Source: Butyrivibrio sp. (GTDB taxonomy: Bacteria; Bacillota; Clostridia; Lachnospirales; Lachnospiraceae). From it: a stretch of 32,713 nucleotides of DNA. The translations under genes were made by a program, and so were the position numbers. The stretch spans positions 1 to 32,713 of the forward strand of contig JAAVHB010000119.1 in NCBI GenBank assembly GCA_014799955.1, read 5' to 3'. The notes under the pieces were generated by a model. The model did not search any database, was not told the DNA's origin, and was given only the letters and a program-made list of their open reading frames with translations. Below, piece after piece: positions 23,630 through 32,713 of the stretch. Position 1 is the first letter of the stretch. Each line of letters opens with the position of its first letter.

Positions 23630-24274
23630 TTACGCTCCCAGAATATTTACAATGGCACCGAATACCTCTTCCATATCCTTTGTACCGTCTACCTCATGAA
23701 GAACGCCCTTTTCGGTATAGTAGTCGATTAACGGCTGTGTCTGCTCATGATATACGTCAAGACGCTTCTTTACCGTTTCCGGCTTGTCGTCGTCGCGGAG
23801 AATCAGCTCCGAGCCGCATTTATCGCAGATGCCCTCAACCTTGGTAGGAATGTGAACAATGTGATAAGTCGCGCCGCATGTAACGCAGGCTCTTCTTCCC
23901 GACATACGGTTGATGATATTCTCATCGGGTACTTCAACGTTGATTGCGAAATCAACCTTTTCTCCCGACGCCTCCAGAGCCTTATCAAGCGCCTCCGCCT
24001 GAGGTATCGTTCTGGGGAATCCGTCAAGAACGTAACCCTTTGCGCAGTCATCCGCCTTAACTCTGTCAACAACAAGGTCAACGACAAGCTCATCCGGAAC
24101 AAGAAGTCCCTTATCCATATATGATTTTGCCTTCTGACCGAGCTCGGTATTGTTTTTTATATTTGCCCTGAAAATATCTCCTGTCGAGATATGGGGAATA
24201 TCGTACTTTGCGCAGATTTTATCCGCCTGAGTTCCCTTGCCCGCTCCGGGCGCGCCTAACATAATTATTTTCAT
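23630..24274 (-). CDS. adk: Adenylate kinase with zinc-binding lid
   Basis: A 214-residue enzyme that interconverts ATP and AMP with two ADP. The P-loop is GAPGAGKGT (7-15), the NMP-binding segment STGDIFR follows, and the LID carries Cys130, Cys133, Cys150 and Cys153, the Gram-positive zinc form. It follows secY after 24 bp. The ribosome site is poor (GGTGAAAG). Confidence 0.98.
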   Translation of the reverse strand: MKIIMLGAPGAGKGTQADKICAKYDIPHISTGDIFRANIKNNTELGQKAKSYMDKGLLVPDELVVDLVVDRVKADDCAKGYVLDGFPRTIPQAEALDKALEASGEKVDFAINVEVPDENIINRMSGRRACVTCGATYHIVHIPTKVEGICDKCGSELILRDDDKPETVKKRLDVYHEQTQPLIDYYTEKGVLHEVDGTKDMEEVFGAIVNILGA

Positions 24275-24298
24275 GCTTTCACCATGTCCATTTCTTTA

Positions 24299-25621
24299 CT
24301 AATTAAGGAATCCTCTATAATCCCTTACAACCATCTGTGACTCAATCTGTCTGATTGTTTCAAGGACAACGCCCACAATGATTATGAGCGAGGTTCCGCC
24401 GAAGGAAACGTCGGCGTTGAACAAGCCCGAACAGATTATAGGAATAATCGCAACTATTACAAGTCCGATTGCTCCGATGAAAATCATCTTGTTAAGAATC
24501 TTTGTCAAATAGTCCGAAGTGGGCTTGCCGGGTCTGATACCCGGAATAAATCCGCCGCTCTTCTTCATATTATTGGCAATCTCAATCGGGTTAAAGGTAA
24601 TCGAGGTATAGAAGTAAGCGAAGAAAATATTCAGCGCTATATACACGATTACTCCGACTGTGTATTTCATATTGCTTATTCTGAACCAGTTTCCGGACGA
24701 TAAAGCGAGTAAAATCTTTCCGCCGAATGTGTTGTAATCTACATCAAAGAAGCGTGCAATCAGTGCCGGGAAGGTCATGAGCGACTGGGCAAAAATAACC
24801 GGTATAACGCCCGCGGTGTTTACCTTGAGCGGTATATGGCTGGACTGCCCTCCGTAGGTTCTTCTTCCCTGAATCTTCTTGGAATACTGAACCGGAATCC
24901 TTCGCTCGCCCGTACACAAAAGCACGGTCAGAATAACTACTCCCACAATCACAACCGCGATAATCAGAACCGCGATAGTCGCGTTAAGTACGCTCTGTCC
25001 CTTGATAAAGGTCTGATAGAGCGACATAAAGTCTGCCGGTATTCTCGAAATAATGTTGATTACAAGCACAATGGAAATACCGTTTCCCACGCCCTTCTCG
25101 GTAATGCGCTCGCCAATCCACATAAGGAGCGCCGAGCCTGCGGTAAGCGCCGCAACCATGACTGTACCGGAGAAAATCCTGCGTGCGGTACTCATATACG
25201 CATAATTTAAGATTATGCCCTGATTACGGAAACCGTAAACCATTGCTACACCCTCAATAAGCGAGAGCGCGATTGTAACGTAACGGGTAATCGACGCGAT
25301 TTTCTTCCTGCCGTCCTCGCCGTCCTTCTGCATCTCCTCAAGCTTGGGAATAGCAATAGTGAGGAGCTGCATGATAATCGACGCGGTGATGTAGGGCGAA
25401 ATATTCAGCGCGAACACCGAAAGGTTGAGCAACGAACCGCCCGTTACCGCATTGATAAAGCTGAAATCGCTCCCGCTGAATATATCGGCAAGAGCGTCAG
25501 CCTTGACGCCGGGAATGGGAAGGTTGCAGCCTATCCTTATAACAACTAACATCAAGAGAGTGAACAGCAATTTGAGCCTTATTTCTTTAACCCTGAATGC
25601 GTTTACTAATGATTTGAACAT
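24299..25621 (-). CDS. secY: Protein translocase subunit SecY
   Basis: A 440-residue channel with ten membrane helices. Conserved pieces include the N-terminal RLKLLFTLLMLVVIRIGCNL, the plug and helix 2 region SGGSLLNLSVFALNISPYI-like segment, and the C-terminal QIESQMVVRDYRGFL. It forms the Sec pore with SecE and SecG. Its ATG shares one base with the rplO stop (TAATG). Confidence 0.98.
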   Translation of the reverse strand: MFKSLVNAFRVKEIRLKLLFTLLMLVVIRIGCNLPIPGVKADALADIFSGSDFSFINAVTGGSLLNLSVFALNISPYITASIIMQLLTIAIPKLEEMQKDGEDGRKKIASITRYVTIALSLIEGVAMVYGFRNQGIILNYAYMSTARRIFSGTVMVAALTAGSALLMWIGERITEKGVGNGISIVLVINIISRIPADFMSLYQTFIKGQSVLNATIAVLIIAVVIVGVVILTVLLCTGERRIPVQYSKKIQGRRTYGGQSSHIPLKVNTAGVIPVIFAQSLMTFPALIARFFDVDYNTFGGKILLALSSGNWFRISNMKYTVGVIVYIALNIFFAYFYTSITFNPIEIANNMKKSGGFIPGIRPGKPTSDYLTKILNKMIFIGAIGLVIVAIIPIICSGLFNADVSFGGTSLIIIVGVVLETIRQIESQMVVRDYRGFLN

Positions 25622-26061
25622 TAAATCACCTCACAGGTTCCACCAAGAGCCTCAATTTTCTCCTTCGCCTTTGCGCTGAAAGCATTAGCTTTAACTGTAA
25701 GCTTCTTAGTTAATTCTCCGTTTCCGAGAATCTTTACTCCGTCCTTAGGATTTCTTACGATTCCCGATTCAATCAGCGAATCTACCGTTACTACGGCGCC
25801 ATCCTCAAAACCTTCCAATGCCTTCAAATTGATTCCGACAATCTCAAGACTGTTTCTGTTTGTGAAACCTCTTTTCGGTAATCTTCTGTATAACGGCATC
25901 TGACCGCCTTCAAAGCCGGGTCTGGGCGCTCCCGAACGAGCCTTCTGTCCCTTATGTCCCTTGCCTGCCGTCTTGCCGTTGCCTGAACCGTGTCCGCGGC
26001 CTCTTCTGAAATTACTGCTCTGTTTAGAACCTTCTGCGGGCTGTAAATTTGATAAATCCAT
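25621..26061 (-). CDS. rplO: 50S ribosomal protein L15
   Basis: A 146-residue L15 with the Gly/Lys-rich start [20 protein letters not shown] and [18 protein letters not shown]. The N-terminal arm penetrates 23S rRNA. AAGGAGG precedes ATG 26061; the stop overlaps secY by one base. Confidence 0.98.
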   Translation of the reverse strand: MDLSNLQPAEGSKQSSNFRRGRGHGSGNGKTAGKGHKGQKARSGAPRPGFEGGQMPLYRRLPKRGFTNRNSLEIVGINLKALEGFEDGAVVTVDSLIESGIVRNPKDGVKILGNGELTKKLTVKANAFSAKAKEKIEALGGTCEVI

Positions 26062-26084
26062 TTTTACACCTCCTTATCCAAGAA

Positions 26085-26267
26085 TTATATTTCTTCAACC
26101 TTAACTAAATGTCTGACCTTGAAAATCATGCCTCTTACGGCATCATTATCGGGTAATTCAACAGTTTTGTTAAGCTTTCTAAGTCCAAGTGCTTCTACAG
26201 TTTTAACCTGCTTGGGGATAGCACCGATTGTTGACTTAACCAATGTTACTTTTAACTTATCTGCCAT
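26085..26267 (-). CDS. rpmD: 50S ribosomal protein L30
   Basis: A 60-residue L30, the usual bacterial length, with [20 protein letters not shown] and [21 protein letters not shown] lies 8 nt before the ATG. Placed between rpsE and rplO as normal. Confidence 0.97.
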   Translation of the reverse strand: MADKLKVTLVKSTIGAIPKQVKTVEALGLRKLNKTVELPDNDAVRGMIFKVRHLVKVEEI

Positions 26268-26279
26268 TTCGCTGCCTCC

Positions 26280-26789
26280 TTACTTGTAGAGCTCTTCTAC
26301 TGTCTTGCCGCGAAGTCTTGCCACCTCTTCGGGTGTCTTAAGCTGCGACAGGCCCTCAATTGTAGCGAGAACTACGTTCTGTTTGTTGTTAGAGCCAAGT
26401 GACTTTGTACGGATATTGGTGATACCCGCCATCTCGATAACGCTGCGCACGGGACCTCCGGCGATAACACCGGTACCGTCGGGAGCCTTTTTCAAAAGCA
26501 CCGATGCGCTTCCGAACTTTCCGATAATGTCGTGCGGGATACTTCCGTTTGCGTCTACAGGAACAGAAACAAGCTTCTTCATGGCATCTTCCTTTCCCTT
26601 GCGGATAGCTTCGGGAATTTCCATTGCCTTACCGATTCCTACTCCGACATGTCCGTTACCGTCTCCGACAACGACAAGCGCAGAGAATCTCATGTGACGG
26701 CCACCCTTAACAACCTTGGTGACGCGCTTTATTGATACTACTTTATCATTTAATTCCAGTTCACTGGCGTCAATAATTGTACGTCTCAT
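26280..26789 (-). CDS. rpsE: 30S ribosomal protein S5
   Basis: A 169-residue S5 with the dsRNA-binding-like domain [20 protein letters not shown], then [18 protein letters not shown] and the C-terminal [20 protein letters not shown]. It acts in decoding accuracy. AAGGAG lies before ATG 26789. Confidence 0.98.
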   Translation of the reverse strand: MRRTIIDASELELNDKVVSIKRVTKVVKGGRHMRFSALVVVGDGNGHVGVGIGKAMEIPEAIRKGKEDAMKKLVSVPVDANGSIPHDIIGKFGSASVLLKKAPDGTGVIAGGPVRSVIEMAGITNIRTKSLGSNNKQNVVLATIEGLSQLKTPEEVARLRGKTVEELYK

Positions 26790-26807
26790 CTGTTTCTCCT
26801 TCCTGCC

Positions 26808-27176
26808 TTAGAACTCGAGGCCAGCTTCTCTTGCTGCCTCTGCCAATGCTTTTACTTTGCCCTGATATATGAAACCGCCTCTGTCATATACTACAGTCTT
26901 AATTCCGTTCTCAAGCGCTCTCTTGGCTATTACGGTTCCCAAGTAAGCAGCTGCCGCAACGTCATTGGTCTTCTCAAGCTCGGCCTTAACGCCTTTCTCA
27001 AGAGTAGAAGCAGCGGTGAGAGTTTTGCCGACTGTATCGTCTATAATCTGAGCGTACATATGATTATTACTTCTGAATACTGCAAGCCTGGGCCTTTCAG
27101 CAGTTCCGCTGAAACGATTACGTATTTTTCTGTGTTTGTTCTTACGAACTACAGCTCTTGATTCTTTACTAACCAT
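26808..27176 (-). CDS. rplR: 50S ribosomal protein L18
   Basis: A 122-residue L18, a 5S rRNA binder, with RKNKHRKIRNRFSGTAERPR, LAVFRSNNHMYAQIIDD and the C-terminal DRGGFIYQGKVKALAEAARE. AAAGGAG precedes the ATG. Confidence 0.98.
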   Translation of the reverse strand: MVSKESRAVVRKNKHRKIRNRFSGTAERPRLAVFRSNNHMYAQIIDDTVGKTLTAASTLEKGVKAELEKTNDVAAAAYLGTVIAKRALENGIKTVVYDRGGFIYQGKVKALAEAAREAGLEF

Positions 27177-27195
27177 TTTTGTTCCACTCCTTTAA

Positions 27196-27738
27196 TTATT
27201 TCTTACCGGTCTTGCCGACTTTACGTCTGATAACTTCATCAGAATACTTAATACCTTTGCCCTTGTAAGGTTCAGGCTCTCTCTTGCTTCTGATTTCGGC
27301 AGCGTACTGTCCGACTTTCTCTTTATCTATACCTTTGACAACGATGATGTTCTGACCGTCAACGGTAACCTCGATTCCCTCGGGGTCCGTCATCTCAACC
27401 GGGTGCGAATATCCGAGTGAAAGAACGAGCGTCTTTCCGTTCTTCTGCGCTCTGTAACCAACGCCGTTTACTTCAAGCTTCTTCTCAAAACCGTCGGTAA
27501 CACCAACTACCATATTGTTCAAAAGTGTTCTTGTTAGACCGTGAAGCGATTTCATTTTCTTTAAATCGTTCGGTCTTGATACCGTAACTGTTGCTCCTTC
27601 GAGTTTGATTTCCATTTCCGCAGGCAAAACTCTCTCGAGAGTTCCCTTCGGACCTTTTACAGTCACTTTATTATTTTCTGCTATATCAACAGTTACGCCT
27701 GCAGGTATAGCGATAGGCATTCTTCCTATTCGTGACAT
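27196..27738 (-). CDS. rplF: 50S ribosomal protein L6
   Basis: A 180-residue L6 with the two repeated domains; [20 protein letters not shown] starts it and [20 protein letters not shown] is the conserved C-terminal block. AAGGAGG lies right beside the 3' arm of the stem in the upstream junction, so translation could be sensitive to that structure. Confidence 0.98.
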   Translation of the reverse strand: MSRIGRMPIAIPAGVTVDIAENNKVTVKGPKGTLERVLPAEMEIKLEGATVTVSRPNDLKKMKSLHGLTRTLLNNMVVGVTDGFEKKLEVNGVGYRAQKNGKTLVLSLGYSHPVEMTDPEGIEVTVDGQNIIVVKGIDKEKVGQYAAEIRSKREPEPYKGKGIKYSDEVIRRKVGKTGKK

Positions 27739-27752
27739 GCCGTGTACCTCCT

Positions 27753-27835
27753 TAATCGGGTAATGCGGACTTTAAAGTCCTTTATTAGTTTCGTTCTTGC
27801 AGAAAAAATCTGCAGGGTTATCACATATCCGATTA
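27753..27835 (-). promoter_or_regulatory. Structured RNA junction between rpsH and rplF
   Basis: In mRNA sense, TAATCGG (27835-27829, containing the rpsH stop) pairs with CCGATTA (27759-27753), enclosing two hairpins: TGCAGA-TTTTT-TCTGCA (27814-27798) and the perfect palindrome GGACTTTAAAGTCC (27780-27767). The outer stem ends directly at AGGAGG of rplF. No coding frame explains the 94-bp gap. Confidence 0.5.
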
Positions 27836-28228
27836 CCAGATATATGCAAGAACCTCGCCGCCGACATTGAGCTTTCTTGCTTCCTTGTCGGTAACTACGC
27901 CCTGATTGGTAGAAATAATTGCAATACCAAGTCCTCCGAGAACTCTGGGAAGCTCATCCTTGCCTGCGTAAACTCGCAGACCGGGCTTTGAAATCCTCTT
28001 AAGTCCCGTGATTATCTTTTCATTCTTATCCTTACCGTACTTAAGTGTAATACGAATATTCTTAAAGCTGCCGTCATCAACAAGCTCATACTTGCGGATG
28101 TATCCTTCGTTGAAGAGAATCTCAGCGATTGAAACCTTCATCTTTGAAGCAGGCACATCAACTGTATCATGTTTAGATGTATTTGCATTACGGATTCTGG
28201 TAAGCATATCTGCAATTGGATCTGTCAT
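27833..28228 (-). CDS. rpsH: 30S ribosomal protein S8
   Basis: A 131-residue S8 with [20 protein letters not shown] and the C-terminal [20 protein letters not shown]. It binds the central domain of 16S rRNA. AGGAGG lies before ATG 28228. Its stop codon forms part of a stem in the rpsH-rplF junction. Confidence 0.98.
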   Translation of the reverse strand: MTDPIADMLTRIRNANTSKHDTVDVPASKMKVSIAEILFNEGYIRKYELVDDGSFKNIRITLKYGKDKNEKIITGLKRISKPGLRVYAGKDELPRVLGGLGIAIISTNQGVVTDKEARKLNVGGEVLAYIW

Positions 28229-28271
28229 CTGATTTGTCCTCCTATAAATCTAAATCTATAGCTGATATATC

Positions 28272-28457
28272 CTACCAGCTTGCTTTCTTAACGCCGGGAA
28301 TTTCTCCCTTGTAAGCCAGTTCACGGAAGCAAATTCTGCAAATTCCGTATTTTCTTAAATATGCATGCGGACGTCCGCAAATCTTGCAGCGTGTATATTC
28401 TCTTGTGGAAAACTTCTGCTTGCGCTGCTGTTTCAGTTTCATAGCGGTCTTAGCCAT
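28272..28457 (-). CDS. rpsN: 30S ribosomal protein S14, type Z (zinc form)
   Basis: A 61-residue short S14 with four zinc ligands: Cys24 and Cys27, then Cys40 and Cys43 (CKICG and CRIC). This zinc form is usual for the spc-operon copy in Gram-positives. AGGAGG precedes ATG 28457. Confidence 0.98.
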   Translation of the reverse strand: MAKTAMKLKQQRKQKFSTREYTRCKICGRPHAYLRKYGICRICFRELAYKGEIPGVKKASW

Positions 28458-28474
28458 TGAATTTCCCTCCTGAA

Positions 28475-29014
28475 TTATTTTTTGAATGGCATATTGAATA
28501 ATCTCAATAATTCTCTTGCTTCTTCGTCAGTCTTTGCCGTAGTTACGATAATGACATCCATTCCTCTTACCTTATCGATTTTGTCATATTCGATTTCAGG
28601 GAAGATGATCTGTTCCTTGATTCCGAGTGCATAATTGCCTCTTCCGTCGAAGGAATCAGCGCTTACGCCTCTGAAGTCACGAACTCGGGGCAACGCCAGA
28701 TTCACAAGACGATCAAGGAACTCATACATTTTCTCACCGCGAAGAGTTGTCTTGCATCCAATCGGCATACCCTCTCTGATTTTGAAGTTAGCCACCGAAT
28801 TCTTTGCTCTTGTGAGAACTGCCTTCTGTCCTGTGATAATCTCCATTTCTCTTACGGCAACCTCAAGAATCTTGGAATTCTCTTTAGCTTCTCCAACACC
28901 CATGTTTATAACGATTTTTTCAAGCTTAGGTACTTCCATAACGTTTTTATATCCGAATTTCTTTACCATAGCGTCAACGATTTCTGATTTGTATATATCT
29001 TTGAGCCTGCTCAC
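28475..29014 (-). CDS. rplE: 50S ribosomal protein L5
   Basis: A 179-residue L5, 5S rRNA binder, with [20 protein letters not shown] and [18 protein letters not shown]. Two GTG codons are possible starts: 29020 is only 3 nt from AGGAGG (29029-29024), while 29014 has the normal 9-nt spacing and gives [11 protein letters not shown], the usual L5 beginning. The second is chosen. Confidence 0.97.
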   Translation of the reverse strand: MSRLKDIYKSEIVDAMVKKFGYKNVMEVPKLEKIVINMGVGEAKENSKILEVAVREMEIITGQKAVLTRAKNSVANFKIREGMPIGCKTTLRGEKMYEFLDRLVNLALPRVRDFRGVSADSFDGRGNYALGIKEQIIFPEIEYDKIDKVRGMDVIIVTTAKTDEEARELLRLFNMPFKK

Positions 29015-29036
29015 CGTCACAGACCTCCTTTCCTAA

Positions 29037-29348
29037 TTAATCGATAACTTCTCCGGTAGACTTTGCGATACGGACCTTCTTATCTCCGTCAATCTTAAAG
29101 CCTACTCTCGTTGTTTTTCCCTTATGAACATACATTACATTGGAAATATCAATCGGTGCTTCCTGATGGATAATTCCGCCGTTCTGGTTCTGCGCACTGG
29201 GTTTGCTGTGCTTGGTAACCATGTTGATTCCCTCAACGATAACCTTGTGGTTCTTGAGGTCAACGCTTGTTACCTTTCCCTCTTTATCCTTGTCCTTGCC
29301 CGTTATTACTCTGACAAGGTCACCTTTTTTAATCTTAGATGTTGCCAC
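29037..29348 (-). CDS. rplX: 50S ribosomal protein L24
   Basis: A 103-residue L24 with a KOW motif: [20 protein letters not shown]. An assembly initiator of the large subunit. The start is GTG at 29348, preceded by GGAGG. Gap to rplN is 11 bp. Confidence 0.97.
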   Translation of the reverse strand: MATSKIKKGDLVRVITGKDKDKEGKVTSVDLKNHKVIVEGINMVTKHSKPSAQNQNGGIIHQEAPIDISNVMYVHKGKTTRVGFKIDGDKKVRIAKSTGEVID

Positions 29349-29359
29349 GGTTACACCTC

Positions 29360-29728
29360 CTATAATACTTCCGGAGCCAAGGAGACAATCTTCATAAACT
29401 GTTTATCTCTTAACTCTCTCGCTACCGGTCCGAAGATACGAGTTCCTCTGGGGTTCTTGTCTTCCTTGATAATAACGGCAGCATTGTCGTCAAATTTGAT
29501 ATATGAACCGTCCTTGCGGCGCGCACCCTTTACGGTACGAACTACAACGGCCTTAACCACATCGCCCTTTTTAACAACACCTCCGGGTGTTGCATCTTTG
29601 ACGGAAGCAACTATTACATCGCCGATATTCGCATATCTTCTTGTTGATCCACCCATAACCCTGATGCAAAGGATTTCCTTGGCACCTGTGTTATCAGCAA
29701 CTTTAAGTCTTGTTTCCTGCTGAACCAT
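29360..29728 (-). CDS. rplN: 50S ribosomal protein L14
   Basis: A 122-residue L14 starting [20 protein letters not shown], with [20 protein letters not shown] at the end. It forms an intersubunit bridge. AAGGAGG precedes ATG 29728. Confidence 0.98.
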   Translation of the reverse strand: MVQQETRLKVADNTGAKEILCIRVMGGSTRRYANIGDVIVASVKDATPGGVVKKGDVVKAVVVRTVKGARRKDGSYIKFDDNAAVIIKEDKNPRGTRIFGPVARELRDKQFMKIVSLAPEVL

Positions 29729-29761
29729 ACAAGTAGTCCTCCTTTATAATATTCGATAAAA

Positions 29762-30019
29762 TTACTCTGCCCTGCTGACAAGCTCAACAAATCTCCATCT
29801 CTTCGTCTTTGACAAAGGTCTTGTTTCCATAACCTTTACAACATCGCCGACCTGGCATTCGTTCTTCTCATCATGTGCGTGTAATTTATAGGTTCTCTTG
29901 ACAATCTTGTTATAAAGAGGATGCTTTACATGGTCCTCTACTGCAACAACGATTGTTTTGTCCATTTTATTGCTTACGACCTTACCGGTACGCGTCTTTC
30001 TTAAATTTCTTTCTTCCAC
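29762..30019 (-). CDS. rpsQ: 30S ribosomal protein S17
   Basis: An 85-residue OB-fold S17 with [20 protein letters not shown] and the [19 protein letters not shown] end. It begins at GTG 30019, 8 nt after AAGGAGG. Confidence 0.97.
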   Translation of the reverse strand: MEERNLRKTRTGKVVSNKMDKTIVVAVEDHVKHPLYNKIVKRTYKLHAHDEKNECQVGDVVKVMETRPLSKTKRWRFVELVSRAE

Positions 30020-30039
30020 GACGATTCCTCCTTCCCGGA

Positions 30040-30243
30040 TTATTCAGCAGCCTTCATGGCCATAACGGTCTGAATTCTGGCAATGTTCTTTCTAACCTCT
30101 TTGATTCTGCTTGTGTTATCCAACTGGTTGGTTGCGTTCTGGAATCTCAAGTTGAATAATTCCTTTTTAGCAGCTACTAATTCCTGATTTAACTCTGCAG
30201 AGGTCTTGCCATTCAATTCTTCTACATATTTCTTAGTTTTCAC
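30040..30243 (-). CDS. rpmC: 50S ribosomal protein L29
   Basis: A 67-residue L29, two helices near the exit tunnel, with [20 protein letters not shown] and [24 protein letters not shown] at 30252 is open, but GTG 30243 is preceded by AAGGCGGTGAT, matching the 16S tail at all but one base, so 30243 is chosen. Its start overlaps the end of rplP by 11 bp, giving coupled translation. Confidence 0.95.
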   Translation of the reverse strand: MKTKKYVEELNGKTSAELNQELVAAKKELFNLRFQNATNQLDNTSRIKEVRKNIARIQTVMAMKAAE

Positions 30244-30670
30244 TGTTATCACCGCCTTCTAATTCCGCACGCGAAACTACCTTGCACTTAAGAGGAAGTT
30301 TGTGCATAGCGAGACGTAATGCTTCCTTTGCTACTTCTTCGGAAACTCCGGCAATCTCAAACATTACACGTCCCGGTTTAACAACTGCTACCCAATACTC
30401 AACTCCGCCTTTTCCTTTACCCATTCTGACTCCGAGAGGCTTATGAGTATAAGGCTTGTCGGGGAAAATCTTTATCCATACTTTACCGCCACGCTTGATG
30501 TAACGTGTCATTGCAATACGGGCTGCCTCTATCTGTCTTGAGGTCACCCACTTAGGTTCAAGAGCAACAATACCGTACTCGCCGTACACTATCTTATTGC
30601 CTCTGGATGCCTTTCCTGCCATTGAACCGCGGAACTGCTTACGATGTTTAACTCTCTTAGGTAATAACAT
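30233..30670 (-). CDS. rplP: 50S ribosomal protein L16
   Basis: A 145-residue L16 with [20 protein letters not shown] and [20 protein letters not shown]. It lines the A-site tRNA region of the large subunit. Its ATG shares one base with the rpsC stop (TAATG). Confidence 0.98.
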   Translation of the reverse strand: MLLPKRVKHRKQFRGSMAGKASRGNKIVYGEYGIVALEPKWVTSRQIEAARIAMTRYIKRGGKVWIKIFPDKPYTHKPLGVRMGKGKGGVEYWVAVVKPGRVMFEIAGVSEEVAKEALRLAMHKLPLKCKVVSRAELEGGDNSEN

Positions 30671-31326
30671 TACTGTTCGCTCCCTTCCTTATTAGACTTA
30701 ACCGGAAGAACCTCACCCTTGTATATCCATGCCTTGACACCGACCTTGCCGTATGTGGTATCTGCCTCTGCAAATCCGTAATCAATGTCTGCACGAAGTG
30801 TCTGAAGGGGAATTGTTCCCTCGCTGTAAAACTCTGTACGGGCCATATCCGCACCGCCGAGACGGCCTGAAACCGAAGTCTTTATACCCTTTGCGCCGGA
30901 CTTCATGGTTCTTGTCATAACCGACTTCATAGCCCTTCTGAAAGATACACGGTTCTCAAGCTGCTGCGCGATATTTTCCGCAACGAGCTGAGCATCGTTA
31001 TCCGGTCTTTTAACTTCCTTAATATCTATCGATAACTTCTTATCGGTAAGCTTCTGAACCTCTGTCTTGAGCTTTTCAATATCAGCTCCGCCCTTACCGA
31101 TGATTACACCCGGTTTAGCTGTGTATATAAATACCTTAACTCTGTCAGACGCTCTCTCTATCTCAATCTTTGAAATGCCTGCGCTGTAAAGTCTTTTCTT
31201 GACAAACTTTCTGATGTTGTAATCTTCGATAAGATTGTCACTGAAATCAGCCTCAGCATACCACTTTGAGTCCCAGTCCTTAATAACACCGACTCTTAAG
31301 CCATGAGGATTAACCTTCTGTCCCAT
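30670..31326 (-). CDS. rpsC: 30S ribosomal protein S3
   Basis: A 218-residue S3 with an N-terminal KH domain (GKGG at 77-80, in [15 protein letters not shown]) and the C-terminal half ([20 protein letters not shown]). It helps form the mRNA entry site. AAAGGAG precedes ATG 31326. Confidence 0.98.
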   Translation of the reverse strand: MGQKVNPHGLRVGVIKDWDSKWYAEADFSDNLIEDYNIRKFVKKRLYSAGISKIEIERASDRVKVFIYTAKPGVIIGKGGADIEKLKTEVQKLTDKKLSIDIKEVKRPDNDAQLVAENIAQQLENRVSFRRAMKSVMTRTMKSGAKGIKTSVSGRLGGADMARTEFYSEGTIPLQTLRADIDYGFAEADTTYGKVGVKAWIYKGEVLPVKSNKEGSEQ

Positions 31327-31340
31327 GTGTGTTCTCCTTT

Positions 31341-31727
31341 CTATCTTTCATTAAGCACGATTGTGATGTGGCTCATTCTCTTTTCGATTCTGTAAGCGCT
31401 GCCTCGTGCTCTCGGTTTTACTCTCTTCATTGTGGGTCCCTTGTTGGCGAAGCACTCTTCAACGAAAAGATTCTCTGCCTTCATGCCGTTGTTATTCTCA
31501 GCGTTTGCAATCGCTGACTTCAAAAGTTTTTCTATAAGCGTGGAAGCGTATCTGGGATTGTATGTTACGATACCAAGCGCCGTTGTAACATCCTTGCCGC
31601 GGATAGCGTCCAGAACGAAGCATGCCTTCTGCACAGAGACTCTGGCGTAAGATAACTTAGCCGACGGTCTTTTATCAGCATTGGCATTTCTCTCTCTCTT
31701 AATTTGGGATCTATGTCCTTTAGCCAT
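31341..31727 (-). CDS. rplV: 50S ribosomal protein L22
   Basis: A 128-residue L22 with the long beta-hairpin that reaches the exit tunnel ([20 protein letters not shown]). The N-terminus is somewhat extended by a basic stretch, [27 protein letters not shown] precedes ATG 31727. Confidence 0.97.
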   Translation of the reverse strand: MAKGHRSQIKRERNANADKRPSAKLSYARVSVQKACFVLDAIRGKDVTTALGIVTYNPRYASTLIEKLLKSAIANAENNNGMKAENLFVEECFANKGPTMKRVKPRARGSAYRIEKRMSHITIVLNER

Positions 31728-31758
31728 GGATTTAAACCTCCTTCCGAAATCCTGTCAC

Positions 31759-32040
31759 TTAACGAGATTTTGATTTTTTCTCGTCTTTTCCATGTCCTCT
31801 GAATGTTCTTGTGGCAACAAACTCACCGAGCTTGTGTCCTACCATGTCCTCCGTGATATATACCGGAACATGCTTTCTGCCATCATGAACTGCAATTGTA
31901 TGTCCAACCATCTGCGGGAAGATTGTGGAACGACGTGACCAGGTTTTGATAACCGATTTATCGCCTGATGCGTTCAATGCGTCTACCTTCTTAAGAAGGC
32001 TCTCATCTGCAAACGGTCCTTTCTTTAATGAACGAGCCAT
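31759..32040 (-). CDS. rpsS: 30S ribosomal protein S19
   Basis: A 93-residue S19: [20 protein letters not shown], then [20 protein letters not shown] and the [12 protein letters not shown] end. It sits in the 30S head beside S13. AAGGAGG precedes ATG 32040. Confidence 0.98.
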   Translation of the reverse strand: MARSLKKGPFADESLLKKVDALNASGDKSVIKTWSRRSTIFPQMVGHTIAVHDGRKHVPVYITEDMVGHKLGEFVATRTFRGHGKDEKKSKSR

Positions 32041-32054
32041 ATCTTTGACCTCCT

Positions 32055-32713
32055 TTATTTGATGCTCTTACCGTCTCTTCTTCTTACGATAAGCTTGTTA
32101 GAAGCTTTGTTTTTCTTTCTGGTCTTAAGACCAAGCGCAGGCTTGCCCCAAGGGGTCATAGGTCCGGAACGTCCTACCGGAGCCTTACCTTCACCACCGC
32201 CGTGAGGATGGTCGTTGGGGTTCATAACTGAACCGCGGACTGTCGGGCGGATACCCATATGTCTCTTGCGTCCTGCCTTACCGATATTAATAAGGCTGTG
32301 CTCTGCGTTTCCGATTGTACCTACCGTAGCGCGGCAGATAATCGGAACCATTCTCATCTCGCCGGAGGGAAGTCTGAGTGTAGCGTACTTGCCTTCCTTT
32401 GCCATAAGCTGTGCCGAAACGCCGGCTGTACGGACAAGCTGTCCGCCTCTTCCGGGATAAAGCTCAATGTTGTGAATCTCGGTACCTACGGGAATATTTT
32501 CAAGAGGCAGGCAGTTGCCGACTCTTATCTCGGCTGTCGGTCCGTTCATGACCTTCATGCCGTCCGTAAGTCCCTGAGGTGCAAGAATATATCTCTTCTC
32601 GCCGTCTGCGTAGCAGATTAAAGCGATGTTTGCCGTTCTGTTGGGGTCATACTCGATTCCGATTACGGTAGCGGGTATTCCGTCCTTGTTATTTCTCTTG
32701 AAATCAATGATTC
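32055..32713 (-). CDS. rplB: 50S ribosomal protein L2, C-terminal part (5' end outside window)
   Basis: The frame runs open to the right edge ([20 protein letters not shown]), so about 218 of roughly 275 residues are visible and the true start is outside. The peptidyl-transferase-proximal loop [16 protein letters not shown] is intact, and the [20 protein letters not shown] tail is standard. An internal ATG at 32558 is a methionine within the domain, not the start. Confidence 0.98.
   Translation of the reverse strand, partial: IIDFKRNNKDGIPATVIGIEYDPNRTANIALICYADGEKRYILAPQGLTDGMKVMNGPTAEIRVGNCLPLENIPVGTEIHNIELYPGRGGQLVRTAGVSAQLMAKEGKYATLRLPSGEMRMVPIICRATVGTIGNAEHSLINIGKAGRKRHMGIRPTVRGSVMNPNDHPHGGGEGKAPVGRSGPMTPWGKPALGLKTRKKNKASNKLIVRRRDGKSIK

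Overview
The window looks like a chromosomal segment from a low-to-mid GC Firmicute of class Clostridia, probably a gut-type relative of the Lachnospiraceae or Ruminococcaceae (family is inference). The grounds are the S10-spc-alpha ribosomal gene order continuing into ecfA1-ecfA2-ecfT-truA-rplM-rpsI, the zinc form of S14, a zinc-less S4, a KOW protein between map and infA, strong AGGAGG ribosome sites, and BspA-type leucine-rich-repeat surface proteins.

Layout. (1) Positions 1-3789, plus strand, hold three exported proteins: the C-terminal part of a transglutaminase-like protein, a membrane-anchored LRR_5 protein with a 12-residue P/T repeat, and an SGNH/GDSL hydrolase lipoprotein closed by a strong terminator. 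A signal-peptide stub (2585-2650) and a near-perfect inverted repeat (1200-1243) lie between them. (2) Positions 3847-11389, minus strand, hold several small transcription units: aldo/keto reductase with a two-cluster ferredoxin tail plus an ElaA-type acetyltransferase; Dabb protein plus HAD phosphatase; an AraC-GGDEF fusion regulator; an O6-alkylguanine-DNA methyltransferase; a small heat-shock protein; and an ABC exporter (ATPase and permease) followed by a DUF5680 protein. (3) Positions 11470-13526 form an AT-richer patch with a GNAT acetyltransferase, a RdgB/Ham1-like NTP pyrophosphatase and, convergent with it, a clear homologue of the methyl-directed restriction enzyme DpnI. (4) Positions 13602-32713, minus strand, are the ribosomal supercluster: rplB (cut by the window edge), rpsS, rplV, rpsC, rplP, rpmC, rpsQ, rplN, rplX, rplE, rpsN, rpsH, rplF, rplR, rpsE, rpmD, rplO, secY, adk, map, KOW protein, infA, rpmJ, rpsM, rpsK, rpsD, rpoA, rplQ, ecfA1, ecfA2, ecfT, truA, an inserted EamA-type transporter, then rplM and rpsI from a perfect consensus promoter.

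How the parts work together. Region 4 supplies ribosome assembly, RNA polymerase alpha, the Sec channel, nucleotide balance, N-terminal Met removal and vitamin uptake energisation, in one co-directional block with many short or overlapping junctions. Three of its junctions hold RNA structure not explained by coding: rpsH-rplF, rpmJ-rpsM and infA-rpmJ. Region 3 is the most likely horizontally acquired piece, with DpnI sitting 16 bases beyond the rpsI terminator. Regions 1 and 2 are accessory genes whose exact roles are mostly inferred from domains.

No tRNA, rRNA, CRISPR array or intact insertion sequence was seen. The most interesting items are the solo DpnI homologue, the compact AraC-GGDEF fusion with a GC-rich palindrome in its promoter, and the structured ribosomal-operon junctions.
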